The translations under genes were made by a program, and so were the position numbers. Shown here piece after piece: positions 27,172-35,364 of a stretch of 64,000 nt of DNA (within the stretch, counting starts at the first letter, position 1; every line of letters starts with the position of its first letter). The notes below the pieces were generated by a model. The model had not been told where the DNA came from. It did no database searches and saw nothing but the letters and a program-made list of their open reading frames with translations. Source of the stretch: Alphaproteobacteria bacterium (GTDB lineage Bacteria > Pseudomonadota > Alphaproteobacteria > SHVP01); contig VGES01000013.1 in the NCBI GenBank assembly GCA_016869765.1, positions 1 to 64,000 of the forward strand, given 5' to 3'.

Positions 27172-28005
27172 ATGGTCCAAGGCCTTTCGATCCTAACCAA
27201 CGTCGCATCGGCGGTCGGACTCGAACGATTTAACGAACTGCGCGCCAGCCTCACCACGAACCAGGAGCGCGTAACCACCGGGCTCCGGATCAACGGACCC
27301 AAGGACGATCCGGCGACCTATGCCATCTCGCAGGGGTTGCGGGGCGATATCGCGGGTTACCGAGCGGTGCGCACGGCGCTTGCCACGGGGGCCGCCGTTA
27401 CCGACTCGGCGATCACCGCCGGCAAGGCGATTTCCGACCTCCTCACCGAGATCAAGGCCAAGGTCGTTCAGTCCAACATCGCCTCGCTCGATTCGAGTTC
27501 GCGAACCTCGCTCGACAACGACTTTCAGGCCCTGCGCTCGCAATTGCAGACGATCGTTCAAAGCGCCGAGTTCAACGGTGTGAACCTGCTCACGCAGAAT
27601 GCCTCGGGTATCACGGTCCTGGCGACTGTGGAAGGAAGCACCATTACCGTCTCGGCGGCGCGGATGGACACGACGACTCTCGGCCTTGCGACCCTGTCGC
27701 TGCTGCAATTCGCCGGGGCGCAAACGGCGCTGACCCAGATCAACTCGGCGATCGAGGTGGTGGCCGACCGGCTGTCGGTGCTGGGCGCCGCCTCGGCGCG
27801 GATCGACAATCAAACGTCGGTGACCGTGGCGCTCACGGACATCCTGGTCGACGGTCTCGGCGGCATGCTCGATGCCGACATGGGTGCGGAATCGGCGCGC
27901 TCCACGGCGCTCCGCATTCAGGAGCAATTGGGCGCCCAGGCGTTGGCCATCGCCAACTCGAGCCCAAGACAGATATTGGCGTTGTTCCCGGGCGCCGCGT
28001 TCTAA
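27172..28005 (+). CDS. Flagellin (short form)
   Basis: 277 aa from the ATG at 27172 (MVQGLSILTNVASAVGLERF). The N-terminal D0/D1 helix has ELRASLTTNQERVTTGLRINGPKDDPATYAISQGLRGDIAGYRAV, and the C-terminal helix ends EQLGAQALAIANSSPRQILALF, the classic flagellin close. The variable central part is only about 60 residues, so this is a D0-D1 type filament protein of reduced size. No other flagellar gene is nearby. A candidate CtrA box lies upstream. Its stop overlaps the convergent YHS gene by 4 bases. Confidence 0.92.
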   Translation: MVQGLSILTNVASAVGLERFNELRASLTTNQERVTTGLRINGPKDDPATYAISQGLRGDIAGYRAVRTALATGAAVTDSAITAGKAISDLLTEIKAKVVQSNIASLDSSSRTSLDNDFQALRSQLQTIVQSAEFNGVNLLTQNASGITVLATVEGSTITVSAARMDTTTLGLATLSLLQFAGAQTALTQINSAIEVVADRLSVLGAASARIDNQTSVTVALTDILVDGLGGMLDADMGAESARSTALRIQEQLGAQALAIANSSPRQILALFPGAAF

Positions 28006-29027
28006 CGCACCGTCGGCCCGGTAAACCGTGGCACACGAGTCATGCGCTGAATTGTCCGCGCCTCGGCTTCGAGAATCTCGTCAGACTTCATCAGGGGTCG
28101 CAAGCGATCGCGCTCGGTGGCAGCGTCGGTTGCCTGGAGGGCGCCCAGGTTGAACCACATATAGGCGGTGATGAGATTCTTCTCGACGCCGTGCTGTCCG
28201 TCGCGGTGGAGTTTGGCGAGTTCACGGATGGCTTCCATGTCGCCCTGATCGGCGGCGCGTTCGAACCAGAACACGGCTTGGCGCGGGTTCTTCTCGACGC
28301 CCCGGCCATAAAGGTAGTGCCTCCCGGTGTGGTACTGCGCGTCCTTCGAGCCCTTCTCGGCCGCCTTCTTGTAGAACTCGACGGCATCCGTCTCGTTGTA
28401 GAGCGGTTGGTTGCGCGTGTCATACACCGCGGCGGTGATCTCGAGCGCCCGCAGGTCGCCCTGCTCGGCCAATGGCCGACAGCGGGCGATCACCGGCCCG
28501 AAGTTCCGCGTTCGACGATTGATCTTGTAGAGCTCTTCGCACTCGGCGGCGTCGGCGCGTTCGCGCTCAGCCTGCCGAGCCGCGAGACTCGCCCGTAGTC
28601 GCGGCCAGTTGGCGTTGGCGCGGGCCGCGTAGGTGTTGACCTCGATGTTCCACGCTGCCTTACGATCGCCGGTCTTGAACAGATAGACCCGACCGTCGCG
28701 CAGCACGAAGTTCGACGGGTCGACGTCCTCGGTATTGCCGCTGGACACTCCCAGGGCATCGTAGCCGCCGAACTGCGGTTGGAATTTTTCCGGGCTGCCT
28801 GAAAAGGCGACGCGGTTGCGCTGGCTGGAAAACCACCAGGTCGAGCCCAGGTAAAAGTACGAGAAACGTGAATTGCCGTGGACCGCTCGGTTCTCGTTGA
28901 AGTACGCCACGGGATCGTACCCCTGTAGCGCGATGCCGTCGGGGGCGAACACGACGCTCTGGGCACGTGCCAAGCCGCCGTCGAGCACGAGGGCGGCGAC
29001 GAAGACGAGGACACGAAGGACGCGCAT
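28002..29027 (-). CDS. Exported YHS-domain protein with Sel1 repeats
   Basis: 341 aa from the ATG at 29027. A signal peptide (MRVLRVLVFVAALVLDGGLARA) precedes a YHS domain with GYDPVAYFNENRAV and QPQFGGYDALGVSSG, the metal/heme-linked fold found in copper- and mercury-related proteins. The YHS cysteine (usual FGGYC) is an aspartate here. After a linker, three or more Sel1-like repeats occur at about 215-320 (AVEFYKKAAEKGSKDAQYHTGRHY, QAVFWFERAADQGDMEAI). It probably mediates protein contacts in the periplasm. Its start lies 2 bases after the stop of the upstream membrane protein. Confidence 0.82.
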   Translation of the reverse strand: MRVLRVLVFVAALVLDGGLARAQSVVFAPDGIALQGYDPVAYFNENRAVHGNSRFSYFYLGSTWWFSSQRNRVAFSGSPEKFQPQFGGYDALGVSSGNTEDVDPSNFVLRDGRVYLFKTGDRKAAWNIEVNTYAARANANWPRLRASLAARQAERERADAAECEELYKINRRTRNFGPVIARCRPLAEQGDLRALEITAAVYDTRNQPLYNETDAVEFYKKAAEKGSKDAQYHTGRHYLYGRGVEKNPRQAVFWFERAADQGDMEAIRELAKLHRDGQHGVEKNLITAYMWFNLGALQATDAATERDRLRPLMKSDEILEAEARTIQRMTRVPRFTGPTVR

Positions 29028-29029
29028 CG

Positions 29030-29845
29030 TCAGGCCTCTTTGGGCTGGAAGAAGCGCCAGGGCCGAACCAAACCCAAAGCCGCGGCTACGAGCACGATCG
29101 CGAACGCCCACCAGAAACCTGACAGGAGGCGGGCGACCCGGGTCAGCAGCGGTTCACTCACCGCGATCGTGCGCACCATCGTTCGTACCCGCCGAACTTC
29201 CGTGACTCCGTCGAGTTCGGTCGGGACGTCGAACGCGAAGGTGAGGCGTTGGTTGCCGGGCTCGATGGCGCGGACATTCCAGAACCACGCGAGGGCAAGC
29301 CCACGCCCGGTCGACAAGGCTTGGCTCGTTTCTCCCGTGACGTCGAAGCCCGGCGCCTCGATGGTCGCGGTGATGGTGTCCCCGAGGCGTAGGCGTTCGA
29401 GTGCCAGTCGAGGATTGCGCATGCCGAGCGCGACGGTTTCGCGCAACGCTTTCGGATCGGGCGCCAATAGCACTTCGATGTCGGCGCGGTCCCCGAGACG
29501 CATTTCATCGGGCGTGCGAACCGCGAGAGTCCCGCGCGGTACCTCCCGCAACAGTTTGGCAAACGCCTCAGGATTGCCCTTGGGAAGCGTCCGGAGTTCA
29601 GACTTGTCGAGCGACGTCGACTGCACCATCTGGGCGAGTTGGACCGAGTTCGAGTCGGTTTGCTCGCCGCCACTTTGGGCGCCGACTCCGCGCACGTTGA
29701 CCTCGACCGACAGCGTAACCAACCAAGTCAGCAGTCCGATCAAGCCGACGATCGCCACGAACACCAACGACGCTCGCCACACGATCGCCACCCCGCCGTT
29801 GCCGATCCCGTAGGTCAATCGCCGCTTCTCCGCGGCGCGCGACAC
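29030..29845 (-). CDS. Membrane-anchored protein with C-terminal beta-domain, function unknown
   Basis: 271 aa from a GTG at 29845. One transmembrane helix is at about 25-46 and another at about 245-263, giving a long exposed middle domain. The middle part contains PDEMRLGDRADIEVLLAPDP, then LERLRLGDTITATIEAPGFDVTGE and LALAWFWNVRAIEPGNQRLTFAFDV, a pattern of alternating strands. I recall similar segments at the C-termini of membrane-tethered proteins in bacterial conflict or signalling contexts, but cannot name a family. It forms an operon with the YHS/Sel1 gene. Confidence 0.6.
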   Translation of the reverse strand: MSRAAEKRRLTYGIGNGGVAIVWRASLVFVAIVGLIGLLTWLVTLSVEVNVRGVGAQSGGEQTDSNSVQLAQMVQSTSLDKSELRTLPKGNPEAFAKLLREVPRGTLAVRTPDEMRLGDRADIEVLLAPDPKALRETVALGMRNPRLALERLRLGDTITATIEAPGFDVTGETSQALSTGRGLALAWFWNVRAIEPGNQRLTFAFDVPTELDGVTEVRRVRTMVRTIAVSEPLLTRVARLLSGFWWAFAIVLVAAALGLVRPWRFFQPKEA

Positions 29846-29922
29846 AATGGCGTCAGCGCTTCCTCGGCGTCAACGCCGAAGGCGCGGGTTTCTACTGCGG
29901 GACGAGCGCGCTACGAGCTTGC

Positions 29923-30195
29923 TCAACCCAGGATTCTCATGGGGTCGCGGGAGATGAGAGCACCCATACACGCGATCGCGTCGAGGTTCGGCTCAGCGTT
30001 TTTCCACCGCAACTCGGTCGCGGCTCGGCTCTGGCCGGTCGTCGCGGCCTCCCGCAGGATCTCCTGGTGCAAAACCTCGCACGGGCGGAACGACCCGTAG
30101 CGCGATACCATAAGGAGGAGGAGCAGTCCGACGGTGCAGGCGCTCAGGAAAAAGACAAGAAATCTCGGGGACGGGACGAACATCCTTCTGTGCAT
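29923..30195 (-). CDS. Small membrane protein, unknown
   Basis: 90 aa from the ATG at 30195 (MHRRMFVPSPRFLVFFLSAC). It has one hydrophobic helix at about 11-31 and then a short soluble part with SFRPCEVLHQEILREAA and NLDAIACMGALISRDP, with two cysteines. Start and existence are supported mainly by the credible helix and conserved-looking C-terminus. It is divergent to the complex I subunit gene, 86 bases away. No function can be given. Confidence 0.5.
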   Translation of the reverse strand: MHRRMFVPSPRFLVFFLSACTVGLLLLLMVSRYGSFRPCEVLHQEILREAATTGQSRAATELRWKNAEPNLDAIACMGALISRDPMRILG

Positions 30196-30281
30196 ATCCT
30201 TGCCGGGGACGATCCGCCAGGGCCAGGGCCTTGCCAAGCGGGGCGGTTTTCGCCAAATAACGGAGGATTGAAGGCACAGCC

Positions 30282-30575
30282 ATGAAAGTTCGCATCTACC
30301 GCCCCACCAAAACGGCCACCCAATCGGGGTGGGCCAACGCCCGAGATTGGTGTCTCGAGACGGAACAACAGAGTGCCCGGACCGTCGATCCCCTGATGGG
30401 TTGGACCAGTTCGGCGGATACCCGCCAACAACTGGTGCTGCATTTCGTGACCAGGGACGAGGCCGTGGCTTACGCCGAGGCGCACGGATACGACTATGAG
30501 GTGGTGGCCCCCCGGGAACGGGTCATTCGTCCCAAGAACTACGCGGACAATTTCCGCAGCGATCGGCGCCTTTAG
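30282..30575 (+). CDS. NDUFS4-like complex I accessory subunit (ETC complex I family)
   Basis: 97 aa, the bacterial form of the 18-kDa/AQDQ subunit of NADH:quinone oxidoreductase. The start MKVRIYRPTKTATQSGWANA and the central DPLMGWTSSADTRQQLVLHF are diagnostic. Among bacteria this subunit occurs mainly in alphaproteobacteria, so it helps place the organism. No other nuo gene is in the window; the gene is usually separate from the main nuo operon. Confidence 0.92.
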   Translation: MKVRIYRPTKTATQSGWANARDWCLETEQQSARTVDPLMGWTSSADTRQQLVLHFVTRDEAVAYAEAHGYDYEVVAPRERVIRPKNYADNFRSDRRL

Positions 30576-30595
30576 ACGGATGCCCGCCGCGCGGC

Positions 30596-30624
30596 TTGTT
30601 CGCGCGCACGACCCTCGGTAGGCT
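30596..30624 (+). promoter_or_regulatory. Sigma70-like promoter of methyltransferase gene
   Basis: TTGTTC at 30596-30601, a 17-base spacer, and TAGGCT at 30619-30624, 30 bases before the ATG at 30655. It is close to the alphaproteobacterial TTGACA/TAGGCT type. It sits between the stop of the NDUFS4-like gene and the methyltransferase start. Confidence 0.5.
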
Positions 30625-30654
30625 TTGGCCATCGGATATCTCCGGGGGTTTCAA

Positions 30655-31791
30655 ATGCCGATCAATGCCACCCACGCCATGTTTCCCGACGCGAACCAGG
30701 ACGAACAGTCGCGTCAGCATTTTATTCGCAGCTTCAAGGTGCATATCGCGGGCGAGATCATGCCCGGGAACCAAGTGCTCTATCGCAGCCGGGTCGTTCC
30801 CAAGTTCCTGAAGGAGAAGAGCCGGCAGCCGAAAACCCGCCGCGAAGTGCGCGAAGCGCTCTCGGTCGAGCCGTTCAACCAGATGTGGAGTTCGCTGCTG
30901 CGCACCAGCCAGGAGATGCTCTACGACACCGTGCGGCCGTCGATCGAGCGGCAGCTCCCCGAACTCATTGAGCGGGCCAAGAAGAAGTACAGCGGCAAGC
31001 TCGGGACTCTCCAAATGGACTCGAGCCTGGAGATGCCGAGCTACCACACCGCCGTCGATATCCATTGCAAGCCGGGTGCCTATCACACGGCGGCTGGCGA
31101 GGACGACATCCTGGCTGGCGCCGAGTTCGATCGGACGCTGCACCTGTACTTCATGGGGAATGCCGGTCCGAACAACGATGACATGGGCGTTTCGAGTGGC
31201 CGCTTCCTCAGGGAGCGCTTCCCGAATTTCCGCCCGAAGAGAATCCTCGACATGGGCTGCACGATCGGTCACTCGACGCTGCCCTACGTCGATCACTTTC
31301 CGGGCGCGGAGGTTTATGCGCTCGATGTCGCCGGGCCGTGCGTGCGTTACGGCCACCACCGCGCCGAAGCGCTCGGCAAGAAGGTGCACTTCAGCCAACA
31401 GAACGCCGAGCACACGAGTTTCCCGGACGGGTACTTCGACCTCGTAGTGTCGCACATCATGTTGCACGAGACCTCGACCCGCGGCAGCCGCGCGATCTTC
31501 AAAGAGTGTCACCGGTTGCTGCGCAAGGGCGGGATCATGATGCATGTCGACGGCATCGGTCGGAAGGATCCGTTCGAGAAGTACTTCGCGGAATGGAACG
31601 CGCACTACAATGCCGAGCCATACCTCGGGACCGTGCAGGACGAAGACTTCAAGGACATCTCGGTGCAAGCGGGATTCCAGGCGAAGGATTACTTCGAAAC
31701 GGGTTTTGCCAGTTCCTACGTCACGAATAGCAAGCGTGGCGAGGGCAAGGGCTTCGGTGCCTACTATTGTGTCGGTGCGGTGAAGAGCTGA
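30655..31791 (+). CDS. Class I SAM-dependent methyltransferase with long N-terminal domain (copy 1)
   Basis: 378 aa from the ATG at 30655. Residues about 1-180 are a charged, mostly helical region of unknown function with the motif TAVDIHCKPGAYHT. The Rossmann methyltransferase fold follows: RILDMGCTIGHSTLPYVDHFP is SAM motif I, and DLVVSHIMLHETSTRGSRAIFKECHRLLRKGGIMMHVDG holds the later motifs. A clear paralogue lies at 47274-48428. A good terminator follows the stop. The substrate is unknown; a small metabolite is likely from the family. Confidence 0.85.
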   Translation: MPINATHAMFPDANQDEQSRQHFIRSFKVHIAGEIMPGNQVLYRSRVVPKFLKEKSRQPKTRREVREALSVEPFNQMWSSLLRTSQEMLYDTVRPSIERQLPELIERAKKKYSGKLGTLQMDSSLEMPSYHTAVDIHCKPGAYHTAAGEDDILAGAEFDRTLHLYFMGNAGPNNDDMGVSSGRFLRERFPNFRPKRILDMGCTIGHSTLPYVDHFPGAEVYALDVAGPCVRYGHHRAEALGKKVHFSQQNAEHTSFPDGYFDLVVSHIMLHETSTRGSRAIFKECHRLLRKGGIMMHVDGIGRKDPFEKYFAEWNAHYNAEPYLGTVQDEDFKDISVQAGFQAKDYFETGFASSYVTNSKRGEGKGFGAYYCVGAVKS

Positions 31792-31812
31792 CGAACACGA
31801 CGGCGAGCGGCG

Positions 31813-31842
31813 AAAGGGCCGGTGTGAACCTCCGGCCCTTTT
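31813..31842 (+). terminator. Rho-independent terminator after methyltransferase copy 1
   Basis: Stem AAAGGGCCGG (31813-31822) pairs perfectly with CCGGCCCTTT (31832-31841) around a 9-base loop, with the stem ending in a T-run. It lies 21 bases after the methyltransferase stop and ends transcription before the broken MFS gene. Confidence 0.85.
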
Positions 31843-31889
31843 GCTTGGCGCACCGCCGAAGTCAACTGAACCAATGGCGGGATCGGCGC

Positions 31890-33089
31890 ATGACTGACGA
31901 GAACAAGAAACATGGTCGACGTTGGGTCATTGCCGGCTCGGCCGCCCTTATGCTCGCGCTCGTCATGGGAATGCTCGTCAACGGCCTGACGGCGTTCTTC
32001 ATTCCGATCGAGGCTTCCGAAGGCTGGAGTCGTGGGGATATCGCCGCCATCAACAGCTTCGGCTTGGCCGGTTTGGCGGTTGGCAGCGTCGTCATGGGTT
32101 TCGTCTCGGACCGGATCGGCATTCGGGCGATTTGCCTCATCGCCGTGATCGCGACGGGCACTTGTCTTCTGCTCACCTCCCAGGTGACGGCACTCTGGCA
32201 GGTCTACGTTATTTTCTTTTTGTCGGGGGCCTTGGGTGGAGGAGCGCTGTTCGCCCCCGTGTTCGCCACCGTGGGAAACTGGTTCCCGGATATGGCGGGG
32301 CTGGCGATCGGTATCGCCGCGGCCGGGCAAGCCGTCGGCCAGGGGGGCGTGCCATTCCTATCGGCCTACCTCATCGAAGCGTTCGGCTGGCGCGGCGCGA
32401 TGATTGCCCTTGGATCGATCACCTTGGTCGTGCTGATCCCCTTGGCGGCTGGCATGCGCGACGTACCAGCCTCGGCGAGCGCGAGTGGCGTAGCACCGGC
32501 GCCACCGATCCCCTCCGCCGTGGCCGTTCCGATCCTGAGTGCCGCGGTGTTCCTCTGTTGCGCCTGCATGGCCGTGCCCCTGATGCACCTCATGCCGCTG
32601 ATCCAGGGCTTTTGTATCCCATCGACCGACGCAGGGAGCGTGATGTTCGCCATGTTGCTTTCGGCCATCTTCGGGCGCGTCGCCTAAGGCAAACTGTGCG
32701 ACCTGATTGGTCCGATCCAGTCCTGGGCCGTGGCCTCGTTGCTTCAGACGATCGGAGTCCTTGCGTTCACGCAGTTCGTGTCGCTTCAAGGCTTCCTGAT
32801 CTTTGGCGTCGTCTACGGCTTCGCGTACGCGGGCGTCATGACGAGCCTGCTGGTCTCGGCACGCGCTCTGACGCCAGCCCACCGAAGGGGTGCTTTCATG
32901 GGCATCATCCTGGCGTTCGCTTGGCTGGGGCACGCCGCCGGTGGGTACCAAGGCGCCGTCGCCTTCGATCTGGCGGCGAGCTACGCGAACGGCTTCGTAA
33001 TCGGGTCGGTGGCTGGGGCGATGAATCTCGTGCTTGTATGCCTGCTTCTAGTGCTATCCCGCCCGCCAAGGATGTTGGCACGCGCTTGA
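31890..33089 (+). pseudogene. MFS transporter interrupted by an in-frame TAA
   Basis: The frame from the ATG at 31890 gives 265 residues of an MFS permease (GFVSDRIGIRAICLIAV is the motif A loop), stops at TAA 32685-32687 and then continues in the same frame to 33089. Around the stop the text reads IFGRVA, stop, GKLCDLIGPI, where MFS motif A of the second half usually has GR.AYG.L.D. A single TAC or TAT to TAA change would explain it. The full span is 399 residues plus stop, normal for MFS proteins, so the gene looks recently broken or affected by a sequencing error. The C-terminal helices remain intact. Confidence 0.85.
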
Positions 33090-33167
33090 GGCTGTAGTCC
33101 GGTTTCGAGCGGCGTCACCGGCCGCCGACAGGTCGCGCACGAGAGCGCGTCGCAGCGCTCGCGTTTC

Positions 33168-34982
33168 CTAGAATACTGCGATGTAGTTCGGCTTGTCGTC
33201 GATCGTGATCGTGCCGGGGGGTGCATTCTTCCAGGCCCGGACGCGCAACGAGAAGTCAACCAGCGCCCGCTTGCCCCTCAAGTCCGTCGCCGGAAAGGTC
33301 ACCTCGGCCCGGTGATCGACGAAATCCGGTTCGTCGCGTAGCAGCCAGACCTCACTCGCCAACGGCTTGCCATCGCCTCCGTGGAGCGGCTCCTTGGTCG
33401 TCGGGTCTAGCAGTTTGACGTCGACGTACCAAGTAAGCCCAGCCATGCAGCATCGGGTCACGTTGAACGCAACGCTTGCGCGCTCGCCATCGACCGCGTG
33501 CGTCACGCCGCGGATGCGGGTCGGACCGGTGATGTCCTTGAGTGCCGAAGCGACCTTCCTTGCGTCGGGCGTGCCCCAGCGCGACCGCTCGAACGGGGCG
33601 GCCAATGGCGAAATTTGGGTATGGCTCGTGCTACGTTCGATCAGGTTCTTCATGTTGAATCCGATCCGTGTAGCGTAGAGCGCGGTCAGGAACGGCGAGG
33701 CGAAGGACGTGCCGTTGATCTCCATGCCGTCCAACCTGATCTGGCCTGGGCCGAGGACGTGCGGACTTACTTGGCCGTTGGCCGCGACACCGAGGTCGGA
33801 AAAAGCCGAGGGCGCCAGGGCGCCGTCGGTCGCCCGGCCGAAACTTCCGACATAGATGACGAAGGGGCTGTCGCGAAACAAATACGTCAATGCAGTCTGC
33901 ACGCCGTTGAAGTCGCCAAAGGCGCCACCGATTGGAAAGGCCGAAAGCCGCATCGGGACGCCGGTCGGTGGCCCCGTGAGTCGTTTGACGCGCAACCGGG
34001 CCGGCCAATCCTGACCGGCGGCGAAGCTCATCGCGATGTAGCCCTTGCGCGGCGGGTCGCGTGGGGCGACGCGAGCCGTCGCCAACCGCTCGCCACCGTC
34101 GAGAACAAGTTCGAACTCGTAATCGGCGTCGGGCGCAACACTCGAATCCCAGGCAAAGAAGAAACGATTGGCCCCCTTGCGCAGCATGACGCGATTGGCA
34201 TCGATGTCTTGCCCGGCGGCAGTGCGTTCACGCATATCGACGAGGCCGTTACCATTTCGGTCTGCCGACACCCAACTGTGGACTGAGCCTCGCGTGTTGC
34301 CAGCGGAAATGAACGCAAAAGCCTCGTGCTGCGCTAGGTAGACACGCAGTTGCTGGGCGAAGAAATCTTCCTGGTCGGAATAGACATCGATCGTCGCCGG
34401 GATGCCCATGCTGATGTTGAACAATACGACGCCATTGACCATTCCGTCGTTGAGAGCACTGCCCGTGTCAAAGACGGAGGCCGCTGTGTAAAGCACGATC
34501 GGCACGTCCGGCAAAATTGCGCGCACGACGCGATACACCTGGAAGCCATGGTCGTCCGCACCCTCGCTGCTAAACGTCGGGTCTGAGGAGTACTGTGTTC
34601 TCGGTCCTTCTGCTCGCTTCCTCAACGTTGTGAGGCGGGCCTCCTCGGGATGGGCATCGAGCCAGTGCCGGAGCCCGGCGAAGCCGACGTCGATAATGCC
34701 GAGCCTCCCGCCCGGAAGCCGCGCCGCAGTCGCGCCGGCGGTATCCAGGCCCATGAGCCGCCTCGCCTCGGCGAAATCGATCGCCGCGGCGGGCCGTCGC
34801 GGTGCGGCGAGCATCGCCGGCGTCGGAGGTGGTACCACAATTGGTGGTAGGACCCGCGTCGCTTCGTCGGTGAATCGCTTCAAGCGATAGGCGTGTTCCG
34901 GTGGGAGGTCGGCTGCATTGAGCGGGCCGCCGAACACCAATGCCATAACGGTGATACAAGCGTGGACCCACGACACCTTCAT
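33168..34982 (-). CDS. Secreted subtilisin-like (S8) serine protease homologue
   Basis: 604 aa with a signal peptide (about 1-23). Subtilase landmarks are in order: Asp98 in RLGIIDVGFAGL, His145 in GADDHGFQVYRVV, the oxyanion Asn229 in FISAGNTRG and the nucleophile Ser426 in INGTSFASPFLTALY. About 200 residues separate Asn229 and Ser426; they include an EF-hand-like loop DRNGNGLVDMRE at 241-252. The last 120 residues form a beta-rich C-terminal domain. Motif spacing is unusual for S8, so substrate range may be narrow. The codon and base composition look slightly less GC-rich than the flanks. Confidence 0.75.
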   Translation of the reverse strand: MKVSWVHACITVMALVFGGPLNAADLPPEHAYRLKRFTDEATRVLPPIVVPPPTPAMLAAPRRPAAAIDFAEARRLMGLDTAGATAARLPGGRLGIIDVGFAGLRHWLDAHPEEARLTTLRKRAEGPRTQYSSDPTFSSEGADDHGFQVYRVVRAILPDVPIVLYTAASVFDTGSALNDGMVNGVVLFNISMGIPATIDVYSDQEDFFAQQLRVYLAQHEAFAFISAGNTRGSVHSWVSADRNGNGLVDMRERTAAGQDIDANRVMLRKGANRFFFAWDSSVAPDADYEFELVLDGGERLATARVAPRDPPRKGYIAMSFAAGQDWPARLRVKRLTGPPTGVPMRLSAFPIGGAFGDFNGVQTALTYLFRDSPFVIYVGSFGRATDGALAPSAFSDLGVAANGQVSPHVLGPGQIRLDGMEINGTSFASPFLTALYATRIGFNMKNLIERSTSHTQISPLAAPFERSRWGTPDARKVASALKDITGPTRIRGVTHAVDGERASVAFNVTRCCMAGLTWYVDVKLLDPTTKEPLHGGDGKPLASEVWLLRDEPDFVDHRAEVTFPATDLRGKRALVDFSLRVRAWKNAPPGTITIDDKPNYIAVF

Positions 34983-35364
34983 GATCGATCTCCGCTTGGT
35001 TCGCGGTTCGATGTATTGGCGCGATCAAGTACCAGGGTACGACTTCGACGATATCGATACAAACCGGGCTGACTTGGCTGCCACGCTGATGATTCGTGGG
35101 CGAAAGCCGGGGTCTCGTCATGTGACGATGCGAAACATTCGCGGCGACCAGACTAACCGAAATCTGCCGCCACGGCACTCGAGCGCGTGCGGCCGGGTAC
35201 CTTGCCCTTAGTGGGGCCACCGGTCGACATGGCCCGTGATCACGCGAAACCGAAACTCGGTGGATCGTATCGCCGGCGATAAGACGCCCTCGATCAAAGG
35301 TCCAGCCCGGCCAAGGGTCTGTTCCACCGCATTCGCGCATGTCCCTCTGTGCTATGGTCTCGGT
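34983..35364. other. Intergenic region between two divergent genes
   Basis: 382 bases with no credible gene. A 97-codon plus-strand frame over 34918-35211 overlaps the protease gene and has no family resemblance. The region must hold the promoters of the divergent protease and lipoprotein genes. A small palindrome GTACC-AG-GGTAC lies at 35029-35040. Base composition is slightly less GC-rich than the surroundings. Confidence 0.5.
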
